DNA of 64,000 bases from Aureimonas sp. SA4125. Lineage in GTDB: Bacteria; Pseudomonadota; Alphaproteobacteria; Rhizobiales; Rhizobiaceae. Made by a program: the position numbers and the translations under genes. Where the stretch lies: positions 2,790,001-2,854,000 of the forward strand of contig NZ_AP025032.1 of the NCBI RefSeq assembly GCF_019973775.1, written 5' to 3'. A model generated the notes under the pieces. The model saw only the letters and a list, made by a program, of their open reading frames with translations. It did not search any database and was not told where the DNA came from. Every line of letters begins with the position of its first letter. The stretch's first letter is position 1. Below, one piece after another: positions 10,701 to 18,467 of this stretch.

Positions 10701-12664
10701 ACCGCCTGGCGGCCTCCGAGCGCTCGCTGAGCACGCGGGCCCGCATGATCACCGGCGATCTCGAGGAAAAGACGCGGATGCTCAGCGACATGCTCGCCGG
10801 CCGCGGCAGCGAGATCGCGCGACTGATCGACGAGGAGGCTCGACCGATGATCGAGCGTTTCGCCGAGAGTGGTGCGCAGACGGTGCAGCTGATCGAAGAA
10901 TCGTCGCAGCAGGCGTCGACCCGCCTTCAGCAGGAGAATTCCGCGCTGATCGGCGCCCTGAGCCGTCGTGCCCAGGAAACCGTCGAGTCGCTCAGCCAGT
11001 CTTCGGCGGACATTCTGTCCAGTTTCGATACCCGGACCGGACAGGCTGTGGCCGCCGTCGCCGACATGCGCGACAAGCTGTCCAACGATATCGGCGCCCT
11101 GATCGGACGCCTGTCGAAGACCAACGGCTCCCTGCGCACCCTTGTCGACGACGCCGCGAACAATCTCGGGGCGATCGATGCGACCCTCCAGGAGGCCGGA
11201 AGCCGGTTCAGTGAAGGTGCCGACAAGGCAGCGGACCAGATCGCGTCCTCCTCGCAGCGTCTCGACGGCAATATCGCGCGGCTCGACCAGCTGTCCTCGA
11301 CGACCTATTCCCAGGTCACGTCGATGGCTGGCCGGTTCGAGGATCACGGCCGGATCCTGCAGGAAGCGGCGAGCCTCCTCGATACGGCGCAGGGCAATCT
11401 GCGCACGACCCTCGAGGATCGCCGCGACGGGCTGGAAGAGCTTTCCAACGGCCTTGTCGCGCGCTCCGAGGAGATCGGGCAGCTGATGCGCTCGTTCGAG
11501 GAGGTCGTCGACGGCCTGTTCGAACGGACGGAGCAGCGCTCGCGGCTCCTGTCGACACGCCTGACCAGCGAGGTCGGCGCTTCGCTCGATCAGGCCGGCA
11601 AGCAGATCGACGCCACCGAGAGCCGCTCGCGGGCGGCAGCGGCAGAGATCCGCACCGCGGTGCAGACCGTCGTCGAGGACGCCACCACGCGCTTCGCCGG
11701 CGCGACCGAGGAAATGCGGCGTACCGCCTCGCAGATCCGGGACGATCTCGCCGCGGCCCGCGAGGAGATCAAGCGCGGCGTGTTCGATCTTCCCGAGGAG
11801 ACGCGCGAGAGCACGGAGGCCATGCGCCGCGCCGTCGGCGACCAGATCCGTGCTTTGCGCGATCTCGGCGAGATCGTCTCGCAATCGGGCCGCGCCTTCG
11901 ATGTCGGGGCGCGCCGCCAGCCGGCTGCAGCGGCGACCCGCACGGAACTGAGGCAGTCCTCTCAGATCGCCGAACCGGCGCCCGAGGAGGAACGCCGCGT
12001 GGCACGCACCGCGCCCGTGGAGCGGATCGCTGAGGAGCGCCGGGCCCCGGAGCGCGCGTCCGAGACGCGGCAGAATGTCCCTGCCCCGTCCGAGGGCAAT
12101 GTCGCGCGCTCGCTGCGTGGCTCGCTCGACGTGGAGCGTTCGGCCCCTGCCGCATCGGTCCCGCCGATGCTCACGCCGAGCGCATCCCCGGCGCGGACCG
12201 AACCGGTCAAGGCGGGCGGCTGGGTCTCCGACCTCCTGCGCCGCGCCTCTCGCGAGGAGGACGACGAGGCGGCCGAGGCCGGGCCGGCGGAGCCGGCGGC
12301 GGCACGCTCGGCGGAGCACGTCGTCGAATCGCTCAACTCGCTCTCGGTCGACATCGCGCGGGCCATCGACCACAATGCCTCGGTCGATCTCTGGGAGCGG
12401 TATCGCAAGGGCGAGCGCAACGTGTTCACGCGGCGTCTCTATACGATGAAGGGACAGCAGACCTTCGACGAGATCCGGCGCAAGTATCAGCGCGACGCCG
12501 AATTCCGTTCCGCCGTCGACCGCTACATCGCCGACTTCGAGACGCTGCTCGGCGACGTCACCCAGCCGGACACCGACAACGCCCTCACGCGGACCTATCT
12601 GATGTCCGACACCGGAAAGGTCTACACCATGCTGGCTCACGCCTCCGGCCGCTTCGACAGCTGA
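4736..12664 (+). CDS. Giant coiled-coil growth pole ring protein (GPR/RgsE-like)
   Basis: A 2642-residue protein. Residues 1-190 are an acidic then proline/serine-rich cytoplasmic region. Two membrane segments follow at about 195-215 (PLWIAAIVSALWVGATLFF) and 237-258 (IAAVALVPVLLIFAFAVMV). About 2100 residues of near-continuous coiled coil come next, built of apolipoprotein A1/A4/E-like repeats (many E/A-R-G-x-x-L blocks, then AxxIAxExxxAAxxIRExSE blocks). A basic linker and a compact conserved C-terminus (about 2545-2642, RYRKGERNVFTRRLYTM) complete it. This architecture matches Agrobacterium GPR and Sinorhizobium RgsE, which form a ring at the growing pole and are needed for polar growth and rod shape. 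Near-identical internal repeats lie at residues 1360-1475. The family call is strong; the role here is by homology. Confidence 0.85.
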   Translation: MANIKTYDSLPDEALDELEAALNADMLEESDKGPTATVQGHIEPESMTPDTVDIDFAFSEFDRQIQEATGALGDETRPAAVAALPADAASVTAADRSSERPADRLVASAAAAPAGPVSGWPRTLSPSAGVSGKSDPASPSSRPEVPSSPRTVANSASPLAAEAPRTQRKVPANDEERRTSVIAKALLSRRASPAPLWIAAIVSALWVGATLFFGNGVYGGELLAMPSSAAEFARATGLLTIAAVALVPVLLIFAFAVMVRRSQELRLMSRSMAEVALQLSEPESVATERVMSVGQAIRREVTALGEGVERALARTSELESLVHSEVTALERSYADNEVRIRSLVQDLAAEREAMLSHAEKLRSSVVGSHQRLVEDVDTASHEILRRIEQASTRFETLLSERGDELSKSYTDRSQDLVALFDEKSRVVSERLTASSDGFVARINESAEAATSRLQITGENVTQLIEARSTELQSRSEDLVGRISQMGEDLGLRLQTSGDAVAGLLTSRTERLDSDGRTFMDALSETLDRRSRGLNDDSARFLDLLTRGLEERAERAAQLISEKNGETIGGIDARLDRLETALSERGGALLGAIETRTTTILDTSNRITEALQLRSTEFARTLADRSREISAAFAAGQSELASTTGDALARAGLTLDGRTAEIRALLDDRLQALHAVMATGAQGLDQSIGAKIAEIETALQGRADEIETGLAFAHQNLVGNLEERTGDITAALSANVDRLQTVLRDGEVALAAGGEDRTRSLQEALETRRQAIETLLREKGDILVGAIEERSQRFIGDFDDRSQSLSGQLAERLQSADTALRRLQEELLSSLDERHGSLRSALGERGEVLRNIGNEMHETLVTALEGRIQTVRDSFEAVVGQVGEDLAQRVEALRSTVEGSGNEINIGLDDRSMRLSSDLEERTRLLNEGLDARAAGLRDIVESARGALLEGLDERLQVIQQIVDGSEGTLLAGLDQRAERLSDELDRGSLGLTTKIDDHTRGLTNALAEAGGRLTGALEDKREGLKTIMDDVVQSAAITLGERAEDVRRAIELSVGDIARSLDLRRDDLIAALDTGTATMTGALDQRTDAISTALDRGLGNVERTLNNRTTLIAESLRSAIAGATAAMTEEAERARAGLEDGTKALAASISGAGTLFQTSGEEARRDMALEADRMAERLVAIAEDLRLKAETARNEIATEGGRIAETVGGAAAIIRELSDQARDRFAGEAELLANAVASTSQRMRTDAMEARATLSDQGAIFASQIGGASLAMRAEAQAARERLTAVSEEFVGGLSEMAERLHADADAARRDVARQSELLAGEFVGASHRLRNAGDQSRILFKEEAAQIAGEIATAAAIIREHSESAKREIGEHAASIAGQFDGVTDQLRMVGAETRDLVRTDAASIAAEVAAAAVVIREHSESARREIGEHAASIAGQFDGVTDQLRMVGAETRDLVRTDAASIAAEVAAAAVVIRDQSETAKREIGEQAATFAEQFDGIAEKLRAVGAETRNLVRTDAAAIAAEVSAAADTIRERSEQARWAIGEQAGALAADIADASGNLRAAGTETRELFTRDAAAIADAVQSAAAMIDDRAEQARRDIAAHSGALSGDLVEASERLRQVGTQSRDLLRQDAAGVADNIAVVAAAISESAATARRDLAEQAGKLAEEIAVAARQLSSVGDESRGLFNQDAAVIADAVKAASDLIYRQAEQARQEIGNQADALAGDLAGSSERLREIGSESRALLRQEASIVARDVVAVADAIRSGSDVARREIGEQVQSLAGEMHTASERLREAGETTRDRLNDDARGIAEQITASAEAIRQRSDEARLVLSDNADLFASRIGGISRSIRSEADQMAGQLDERRQAFVSDLENFSRQLAESLGGSSASMRGDLDTATDMIRSEIEGASGTLVSEMRTIANRLRENVSGVSTVLLRDADAARETMITQSAEIASQLAGASIVIRTEADEARQQLIDSAGAFSEELSNRLAASERSLSTRARMITGDLEEKTRMLSDMLAGRGSEIARLIDEEARPMIERFAESGAQTVQLIEESSQQASTRLQQENSALIGALSRRAQETVESLSQSSADILSSFDTRTGQAVAAVADMRDKLSNDIGALIGRLSKTNGSLRTLVDDAANNLGAIDATLQEAGSRFSEGADKAADQIASSSQRLDGNIARLDQLSSTTYSQVTSMAGRFEDHGRILQEAASLLDTAQGNLRTTLEDRRDGLEELSNGLVARSEEIGQLMRSFEEVVDGLFERTEQRSRLLSTRLTSEVGASLDQAGKQIDATESRSRAAAAEIRTAVQTVVEDATTRFAGATEEMRRTASQIRDDLAAAREEIKRGVFDLPEETRESTEAMRRAVGDQIRALRDLGEIVSQSGRAFDVGARRQPAAAATRTELRQSSQIAEPAPEEERRVARTAPVERIAEERRAPERASETRQNVPAPSEGNVARSLRGSLDVERSAPAASVPPMLTPSASPARTEPVKAGGWVSDLLRRASREEDDEAAEAGPAEPAAARSAEHVVESLNSLSVDIARAIDHNASVDLWERYRKGERNVFTRRLYTMKGQQTFDEIRRKYQRDAEFRSAVDRYIADFETLLGDVTQPDTDNALTRTYLMSDTGKVYTMLAHASGRFDS
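8813..9160 (+). repeat. Tandem 174-bp in-frame repeat inside the giant coiled-coil gene
   Basis: Two adjacent 174-bp units (8813-8986 and 8987-9160) encode almost identical 58-residue blocks starting REHSESAKREIGEHAAS and REHSESARREIGEHAAS. They differ at only a few bases. A third, diverged unit follows (9161-9334, RDQSETAKREIGEQAAT). The near identity at DNA level points to a recent duplication or gene conversion within an older 58-residue periodicity. Confidence 0.92.
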
Positions 12665-12670
12665 CGGGTC

Positions 12671-12718
12671 AGACAAAATAAGGAAAAGGGCGGCCGCTGG
12701 TCGCCCCTTTTTTTGTCT
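12671..12718 (+). terminator. Rho-independent terminator after the giant coiled-coil gene
   Basis: Seven bases after the stop, AAAAGGGCG pairs with CGCCCCTTTT around a short loop and is followed by a T run. Outer arms AGACAAAA and TTTTGTCT extend the stem, so the structure could also stop transcripts from the other side. Confidence 0.85.
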
Positions 12719-12876
12719 CGGCGGTGCGCCCCGTTGCCTGCCGGGGCGGCGCCTGCCAATCTTGGTCGCCCGATGGCGAACGGTGCTGGCCGGCGGGTCT
12801 GGTCAACGGCGGACGCGAGGGCGATCCAATCGGCGGCGCCCGTTTGCAGGGCGTAGAACTATGGAGCCCGGGACGC

Positions 12877-13356
12877 ATGAACCGACTGTGGACGATACTG
12901 CCGATTGTGACGGTCCTCGGCTTTCCAGCTGTGGCCGCGGACACGACCGCCGCGGACGTTGCGACCATCAGGGCGTGCCTTGCCGACGCCGGCTCGGAAC
13001 CGCACGGCTGCATCGGAAAGATCTCGGACGCCTGCCAGGAGCTGCCGGCAGGATCGACCACCATGGGCGTGGACGAATGCCTCGGTCAGGAGCAGGCGGC
13101 GTGGGATGTTCTGCTGAATGAAAACTATCTCAGCGCCACGGCTGCCGCGAAAGAACAGGACGCGTCCCTCGTCGAGCAATCGATCGAGCCCGGCGCTGCA
13201 AAAAGCCTCGTCAAGGCGCAGCGCGCCTGGATCACCTTTCGCGATGCCGAATGCGATCGGCGCTTCGAGCTCTACAAGGACGGCACGATCCGCACGAACA
13301 TCGCGTCCAGTTGCCTGCTGATGCTGACGGCGACCCGCGCGCTGGACCTGCAGTAG
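12877..13356 (+). CDS. LprI-like (DUF1311) exported protein
   Basis: The ATG at 12877 (MNRLWTILPIVTVLG) gives a clean signal peptide ending near AVAA; the longer upstream frame is GC-rich leader without family character. The 159-residue product has the DUF1311/LprI pattern: four or more conserved cysteines (RACL, HGCIG, DACQEL, VDECL), a central SLVKAQRAWITFRDAECDRR motif, and a final SSCLLMLTATRALDL. Mycobacterial LprI inhibits lysozyme; most proteobacterial members are uncharacterised periplasmic proteins, so function here is unproven. It sits alone after a strong terminator. Confidence 0.82.
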   Translation: MNRLWTILPIVTVLGFPAVAADTTAADVATIRACLADAGSEPHGCIGKISDACQELPAGSTTMGVDECLGQEQAAWDVLLNENYLSATAAAKEQDASLVEQSIEPGAAKSLVKAQRAWITFRDAECDRRFELYKDGTIRTNIASSCLLMLTATRALDLQ

Positions 13357-13625
13357 ACGGAATTATGCGACCTTCGCAGGGCCTCAAGTCGGGCTCTGGA
13401 CGGCTTCGCACGCGGCTCCGTGACGCCGTGGCGCCGCGGGACGCAGGCTCCTCGCAGATCGGCTGTGGTCCTGCCTGCGTGCGGACGCTCCGCTGTCACT
13501 GCCCGTGGCCGCAATTGTTCAACCGACGGCCGCGACGGTTCACAGTCAGGCAAGAAGAAGGGCGCCGCCGGCAGGGACAATTCCGGTTCCAGGCAGTCGG
13601 CCCCGGACTTCCCGGGGTCTCCCGC

Positions 13626-14219
13626 TCAGACCAGGCCGAGCGTCCACTTGACGATGTCGGACGTCACGCGATCGAAGGCGACGTTCAACGCGGCGATATA
13701 GCCGGGATTGCCGGCAACCGTCACCGGCGCGGACGCCGAGAACACGCGGGTGGCGCGCACCGTGCCGTTGCGGTCGTTCAGCGCCTTCACGGCGATCTCG
13801 ACCACCGCGGAATTTCCGTCTCCCGCATCGATCTCGAACTTCCGGATCTCCATCACGACCTGATAGTCGATCGCGAGGCCCTGCCCCGGCACGCCCACGG
13901 CGCCGACGCGGCCGGTATTCTCGAAGGCCTGGACAAACCGCAGCTGGACCATGCGCGGCAGGCGGTCGCTCCACTGGCTGTTGCCGAGGTATTCCACCGT
14001 ATAGCTCGTCGGCTTCACGACGATCTGGTTGCTGTCGAGGGTCTTGATCGCGGTCGGCTCGGGGATGAGCAGTTGCGCCCGCGTCGAGCCCGGCATCTTC
14101 ACGACTTTCGGGGGCGCAATCTCGTAGGTGTCGGGCGGCGTCGCGCCGCCGAGCGATGCGCAAGCACCGAGTCCGAGCGCCAGGAGCGCAATCAGGGCCG
14201 TGCGGGAAAGGGCGTGCAT
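13626..14219 (-). CDS. PqiC-like ABC transport auxiliary lipoprotein
   Basis: Last gene of a minus-strand MCE/Mla operon. The ATG at 14219 is preferred because AGAGG lies about 8 bases upstream; codons up to 14258 also stay open. The 197-residue product begins with a lipoprotein signal (ALIALLALGLGACASLG, lipobox LGAC), so it should be anchored in a membrane by the cysteine. The body matches the DUF330/PqiC-type auxiliary subunits (DTYEIAPP, LLIPEPTAIKTLDSNQIVV, YLGNSQWSDRLPRMVQ). It probably works with the MCE protein in lipid transfer across the periplasm. Confidence 0.87.
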   Translation of the reverse strand: MHALSRTALIALLALGLGACASLGGATPPDTYEIAPPKVVKMPGSTRAQLLIPEPTAIKTLDSNQIVVKPTSYTVEYLGNSQWSDRLPRMVQLRFVQAFENTGRVGAVGVPGQGLAIDYQVVMEIRKFEIDAGDGNSAVVEIAVKALNDRNGTVRATRVFSASAPVTVAGNPGYIAALNVAFDRVTSDIVKWTLGLV

Positions 14220-14279
14220 GGTCAGAAATCCTCTACGCATTACGATGTCTCGCCGCACGCGGCCCGATACTGTCGCGCA

Positions 14280-16229
14280 TCATCGACGCTGACGGCCGTT
14301 GAACTGCTTGACCTCGTCGCCGCCATAAATGATCCGGCTCGGATTGGCCTGGAAGTCGGTGACGGCGCCCTCGATCCGGTTGACGGATCGGGTGACATCG
14401 CGCACCAGCGTGCGGATTTCCGACAGGCCGTTGCCGGAGAAGGCCTGGATGTTGTCGGCGATCGGCCCGATCCGGGCGTTGATGCTGGCCGCGGTCTGGC
14501 GGATGGCGCCCAGCGTCGCACTCGCCTCCGCCGCCAGCCCTTCGGTCGAGTCCGCGTTCAGCAGCCGGTCGAGGGAGGCCAGCACCGTGTCGAGACGGGT
14601 CGAGGCGGTATTGACCTTGGCGCTGGTCTGCTGCGCGTTGGTGATGATCTCGTTGATGTCGGCGCTGCGGCCGCCGATGTCGTTGGCGATCTTGGCGATC
14701 GAGTCGGCGGCAGCAGCCACGTTGTCGGTCGCCGAGGAGACGTTCGTCATCGCCCGGTTGACGGTGGCCGGGTCAACGCCTTCGAGGATCGCGTCGACGC
14801 GCTGGCGGGTGCCGTCGAAGCCGGTCAGCGTCGTGTCGGCGGTGCGGATGGTCCTGTCGACCCCGTCGATCACCGACTGGATCACCGTGGTCTTGGCCCT
14901 GATGCCGGCGACGATGTCGGCGACATTGTCGACCGTCTCGGTGATGCGACGCTGGTCGATGCCGGTAATCAGCTGGCTCGCTCTGTCAACTGTCTCGCTC
15001 AGCTTCGTGCTGGCGGCGGCGGCATTGTCGCCGATCGGGCCGAGATTGGCGATGAACCGGTCGATCGCCTCCCTGTTGGTGCCGAGGCTGTCGGTCACGC
15101 CCTTGATGTTGCGGCTGATGCCGGTGACGTTGGCGACCGTCTCACGGATCGCCTCTCCCTGCTCGCCGACGAGGCTCGCCACGTCAGAGATGTTCTTGGC
15201 GGCACCCGAAATGTCGGTGAGCGTTCCCGATACCTGTGCCGGGTCGACCGCCGCGAGGATCTTGTCGGCCGAGCCGAGCGTCGAATCGAGCTTGGTCGCG
15301 ACGCTCTGAGCAGTGTCGGAGATTGGCCCGAGACTGGTCAGAAGCTTGTCGATGCTCGGCGTATTGCGCTGCAGGGTCTCGCCGAAGGCGCCGACGCTGG
15401 CGGTCGCCGACTTCACGGACTCGACGATTCCCCCGATGTTCTCGGACTGCGTCCGCAGCGTCTGCGACATGGCGGCGACATTGTCGACAGTGGTGCGCAC
15501 CGACTGCGGGTCCACGGCCTCGATCACATTCTGGGCCGATTTGATCGCCGCCGGCAGCGCCTCGGCCACGGTGTTGGCGGTCCCGGCGAGGCGGCTGACG
15601 CTCTTCAGGAAATTATCGATCTGGCCGGAATTGGCGGCGAGGCTGTCGGTGAAGACCTTGACGTTCTCCGAGGTGGCCGAGATGTTGGCGGCAGTGGTCT
15701 CGACGGCCGGCCCGACATCGGCGACCATGCCTTCGAACTGCGAGAGGATGTTGTCGGCACGCTCGGCGATGTCCTTGGCCGTCGCGAGAATGTCGGTCAC
15801 ATCGGAGGGATCGGCCTTGATCACCGGCACGGCGCCCTGCTCCTGGGCGTAGCTGATGATGTTGCGCTCCTTGACGTCGCCGCCCTTCAGCTCGATGAAG
15901 GCCTGGCCCGTGAGGCCCGCAAAGCCGATCGTGGCGCGCGTCGAGGTCGTGATCGGTGTCGTTGAGTCAACCTTCGTGGTGGCGATGACGACGCGCGGAT
16001 TGTTCGGATCGATCCTCAGACTGCGCACGTCGCCGACCTTCAGGCCGTTGAAGAGCACCTGGCTGCCGACGCTGAGACCGGTGACGGAGCCCTCGATCCG
16101 CACCAGAAGCGGGACCTGGCTGTCCTGGCTGGAGACATTGGCCGACCACCACACGAAGCCGAAGCAGAGCACGAGGACGACGACGCTGAATATGCCGACG
16201 AGGACATAGTTCGCTCTGGTTTCCATCAC
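14280..16229 (-). CDS. mlaD: MCE family lipid-transport substrate-binding protein (MlaD-like) with long coiled-coil tail
   Basis: A 649-residue inner-membrane-anchored MCE protein: one N-terminal membrane helix (YVLVGIFSVVVLVLCFGFVWW), an MCE domain at about residues 38-120 (LSVGSQVLFNGLKVGDV, GFAGLTGQAFIELKGG), then roughly 500 residues of repeating 'D.vA..s..i...v' coiled coil in place of the short tail of E. coli MlaD. Such tails are seen in Rv-type MCE and some alphaproteobacterial proteins and may span part of the periplasm. The start overlaps the mlaF stop as ATGA. Lipid substrate and direction of transport are not evident from the sequence. Confidence 0.9.
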   Translation of the reverse strand: MMETRANYVLVGIFSVVVLVLCFGFVWWSANVSSQDSQVPLLVRIEGSVTGLSVGSQVLFNGLKVGDVRSLRIDPNNPRVVIATTKVDSTTPITTSTRATIGFAGLTGQAFIELKGGDVKERNIISYAQEQGAVPVIKADPSDVTDILATAKDIAERADNILSQFEGMVADVGPAVETTAANISATSENVKVFTDSLAANSGQIDNFLKSVSRLAGTANTVAEALPAAIKSAQNVIEAVDPQSVRTTVDNVAAMSQTLRTQSENIGGIVESVKSATASVGAFGETLQRNTPSIDKLLTSLGPISDTAQSVATKLDSTLGSADKILAAVDPAQVSGTLTDISGAAKNISDVASLVGEQGEAIRETVANVTGISRNIKGVTDSLGTNREAIDRFIANLGPIGDNAAAASTKLSETVDRASQLITGIDQRRITETVDNVADIVAGIRAKTTVIQSVIDGVDRTIRTADTTLTGFDGTRQRVDAILEGVDPATVNRAMTNVSSATDNVAAAADSIAKIANDIGGRSADINEIITNAQQTSAKVNTASTRLDTVLASLDRLLNADSTEGLAAEASATLGAIRQTAASINARIGPIADNIQAFSGNGLSEIRTLVRDVTRSVNRIEGAVTDFQANPSRIIYGGDEVKQFNGRQRR

Positions 16230-17131
16230 TTCGCCTCTTTGGTGCTGGCTGCGGCGGGTGCTGCCCGCGGTGTAATCGTGCGGGCGCGCTTACCGTGGAA
16301 ATAGGACTTTACCCAGGGGTCGTCGGAGGCGAGCATCGTCTCGATCGTGCCTTCGACGAGCACCTTCTTGTTGCCGAGGACGGCGATCCGGTCGCAGGCC
16401 TGGTACAGACTGTCGAGATCGTGGGTCACCATGTAGACGGTAAGCCCGAGCGTATCGCGAAGGGTCATGATCAGTTCGTCGAAATCGGCAGCGCCGATCG
16501 GATCGAGACCGGACGTCGGCTCGTCCAGGAAGACGATGTCCGGGTCGAGGGCCAGCGCCCTTGCCAGCGCCGCGCGCTTGATCATGCCGCCGGAGAGCTC
16601 GGAAGGGAACTTGTCGGCGGCGTCGGGCGCAAGGCCGACGAGATCGATCTTCAGCCGCGCGAGCTCGTTCATCAATCCCGGCGACAGGTCGAGATACTCG
16701 CGCATCGGAACCTGGATGTTCTCCAGCACCGACAGCGAGGAAAACAGCGCGCCATGCTGGAAGAGGACGCCCCAGCGCTGCTCGACCGCGAGCCGCTCGT
16801 CGTCGTTCGCCGTTTCGTAGTCGGTGCCGAAAATCTCGATGCTGCCGGCCTGCTTTTGATTGAGCCCCAGGACGGTGCGCAGCAGCACCGACTTGCCCTG
16901 CCCCGATCCGCCGACGAAGCCGAGGATCTCGCCGCGGCGCACGTCGAGGTCGAGCTTGTCGAGAACGGTCTTCTCGCCGAAGGACACCGTGACGTCGCGC
17001 ACCTTGATGATCACATCGTGCTTGTCGGCATCCGCGGCAGCGACGAGCGCCGGCGCGCCCGCTGGCGCGGTGGCGTCGGCCTCACCCGGGGCGATGGCGT
17101 CAGAAGCTGATGGATGCATAGAAAATCGCAA
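16226..17131 (-). CDS. mlaF: ABC transporter ATP-binding protein of the Mla/MCE system
   Basis: A 301-residue cytoplasmic ATPase that powers the MCE lipid transporter. Walker A is GGSGQGKS (about residue 74), the signature is LSGGM, and Walker B is IVFLDEPTSGLDPI, followed by the H-loop YMVTHDLDSL. FQHGALFSSLSVLENI is the typical MlaF Q-loop region. The first 45 residues are an Ala/Pro-rich extension. The start lies 32 bases inside the 3' end of the mlaE gene; an alternative ATG at 17119 would shorten the overlap. It overlaps mlaD by 4 bases, so the three genes are coupled. Confidence 0.93.
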   Translation of the reverse strand: MRFSMHPSASDAIAPGEADATAPAGAPALVAAADADKHDVIIKVRDVTVSFGEKTVLDKLDLDVRRGEILGFVGGSGQGKSVLLRTVLGLNQKQAGSIEIFGTDYETANDDERLAVEQRWGVLFQHGALFSSLSVLENIQVPMREYLDLSPGLMNELARLKIDLVGLAPDAADKFPSELSGGMIKRAALARALALDPDIVFLDEPTSGLDPIGAADFDELIMTLRDTLGLTVYMVTHDLDSLYQACDRIAVLGNKKVLVEGTIETMLASDDPWVKSYFHGKRARTITPRAAPAAASTKEAK

Positions 17132-18299
17132 AGAAACCGTCGACGAGAATGACGAGGAAGATGGATTTGACGACCGAGGCCGTGACGTGCAGGCCGAGGC
17201 TCTCGGCGCTGCCGCCGACTTTCATGCCTTCCGCCGAGGCGACGACGCCGATGATGATCGCCATGAACGGCGCCTTGATCAGGCCGGCTGCGATCGTGCC
17301 GAGATCGACGGCTTCGCGCAGGCGCTGGAGGAACGCGGCCGGCGGAATGCCGGAATAGAGCCAGGTGACGGTGATCGCGCCGGCAAGGCCCATGATGTCG
17401 GCGATGAAGGCGAGAAGCGGCAGCACCAGCGTCAGCGCGACCAGCCGGGGAAAGACGAGGACGCCGATCGGATTGAGGCCGATGACCTGCAGCGCATCGA
17501 CTTCCTCGCGCATCTTCATGGAGCCGATCTCGGCCGTGATGGCGCTGCCCGAGCGGCCGGCGATCATGATGGCGGTGAGAAGGACGCCGATCTCGCGCAA
17601 TTGCAGGATGCCGACGAGATCGACGACGAAGATCTCCGCGCCGAAGTTGCGCAGCTGGAAGGCGCCCTGCTGGGCGATGATGGCGCCGATCAGGAAACTC
17701 ATCAGCGCGATGATCGGCACGGCGCGCACGCCCATCCGGTCCATCTGCGTGATGATCGCGGGCAAGCGCACCTGCGTCTTGCCCGTCGCGCGCCGTCCGG
17801 CGCCAATGATCGATGCGCCGATGATGTTGAGGCCGATGACGATTTCGTCGCGAATGGCGAAGACGCCGGAACCCACGGCGGCGAAGGCTGCCGTCACAAT
17901 CGAGCCCTGGCGCCGTGCCGGCTCCGGCCGTTCGCGGTCCATCGACGAGCGGACCGCGTCGAACAGAGCATTGTCCTTCGCGCTCACGCCGGACACCTCG
18001 ACCGCGGCGCCCCGGTCGCCGAGATTGCGCGTCAGCTGCTCGACGAGATAGGCACCGGCAGTATCGATCTTGCCGATCCCGCCGCAATCGAGCGTCACGG
18101 CGCGCCCAAGGTCCGCCGCGCCTGTCTCGGCAACGGTCTTTTCGATCGAGCCGATGGTGCGGGCGAGCCAGTCGCCGCTGAGGGCAAGCACGAGCCCGCC
18201 CTCTTCCTTGTCGGCGACGAGGACCGGAGCGACCGTCTTTCGCCCGTCTGCCTCGACGCGAAGGGCCGCGTCCGAACTCTCCACCATATCCGCCGTCAT
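17100..18299 (-). CDS. mlaE: Mla/MCE ABC permease with N-terminal STAS domain
   Basis: A 399-residue permease. The ATG at 18299 is preferred since GGGAAGG precedes it. Residues 30-115 form a STAS-like domain (LDCGGIGKIDTAGAYLVEQL), corresponding to what is a separate MlaB protein in E. coli. The remainder is the MlaE permease with five or six membrane helices and the conserved loop IAGRSGSAITAEIGSMKMREEVDALQ, here quoted only in part as a motif. It is first gene of the mlaE-mlaF-mlaD-lipoprotein operon and divergent from the epimerase gene at 18468. Confidence 0.92.
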   Translation of the reverse strand: MTADMVESSDAALRVEADGRKTVAPVLVADKEEGGLVLALSGDWLARTIGSIEKTVAETGAADLGRAVTLDCGGIGKIDTAGAYLVEQLTRNLGDRGAAVEVSGVSAKDNALFDAVRSSMDRERPEPARRQGSIVTAAFAAVGSGVFAIRDEIVIGLNIIGASIIGAGRRATGKTQVRLPAIITQMDRMGVRAVPIIALMSFLIGAIIAQQGAFQLRNFGAEIFVVDLVGILQLREIGVLLTAIMIAGRSGSAITAEIGSMKMREEVDALQVIGLNPIGVLVFPRLVALTLVLPLLAFIADIMGLAGAITVTWLYSGIPPAAFLQRLREAVDLGTIAAGLIKAPFMAIIIGVVASAEGMKVGGSAESLGLHVTASVVKSIFLVILVDGFFAIFYASISF

Positions 18300-18467
18300 G
18301 ACCTTCCCGCGCTGACTTGCAGCGTCGGCGCTCGCACGCCAAAATTCCATCTCCGATTTGCCGCGCGCCCGATCGGCAACGGGAGGGCGGCATTTGCAGA
18401 GTTAACGGTCCTTACACGCTTTGTAACCGCAATCCGCGACGCTTGCCGCGAACGAAAGGGTTTTTTG

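Noticed and set aside
8594..12676. 1360-codon open frame on the minus strand antisense to the growth-pole gene
   Set aside because: It mirrors the codon periodicity of a high-GC coding strand and contains no family motif; the plus-strand frame has the coiled-coil pattern and a conserved C-terminus.
13251..15965. 904-codon plus-strand frame across the mlaD-like gene
   Set aside because: Shadow of the repetitive minus-strand coiled coil; no ribosome binding site or domain.
16860..18467. Upstream extension of the epimerase frame back to 16860
   Set aside because: It runs antisense to mlaF and mlaE; the ATG at 18468 with GAAAGGG gives the normal family N-terminus.
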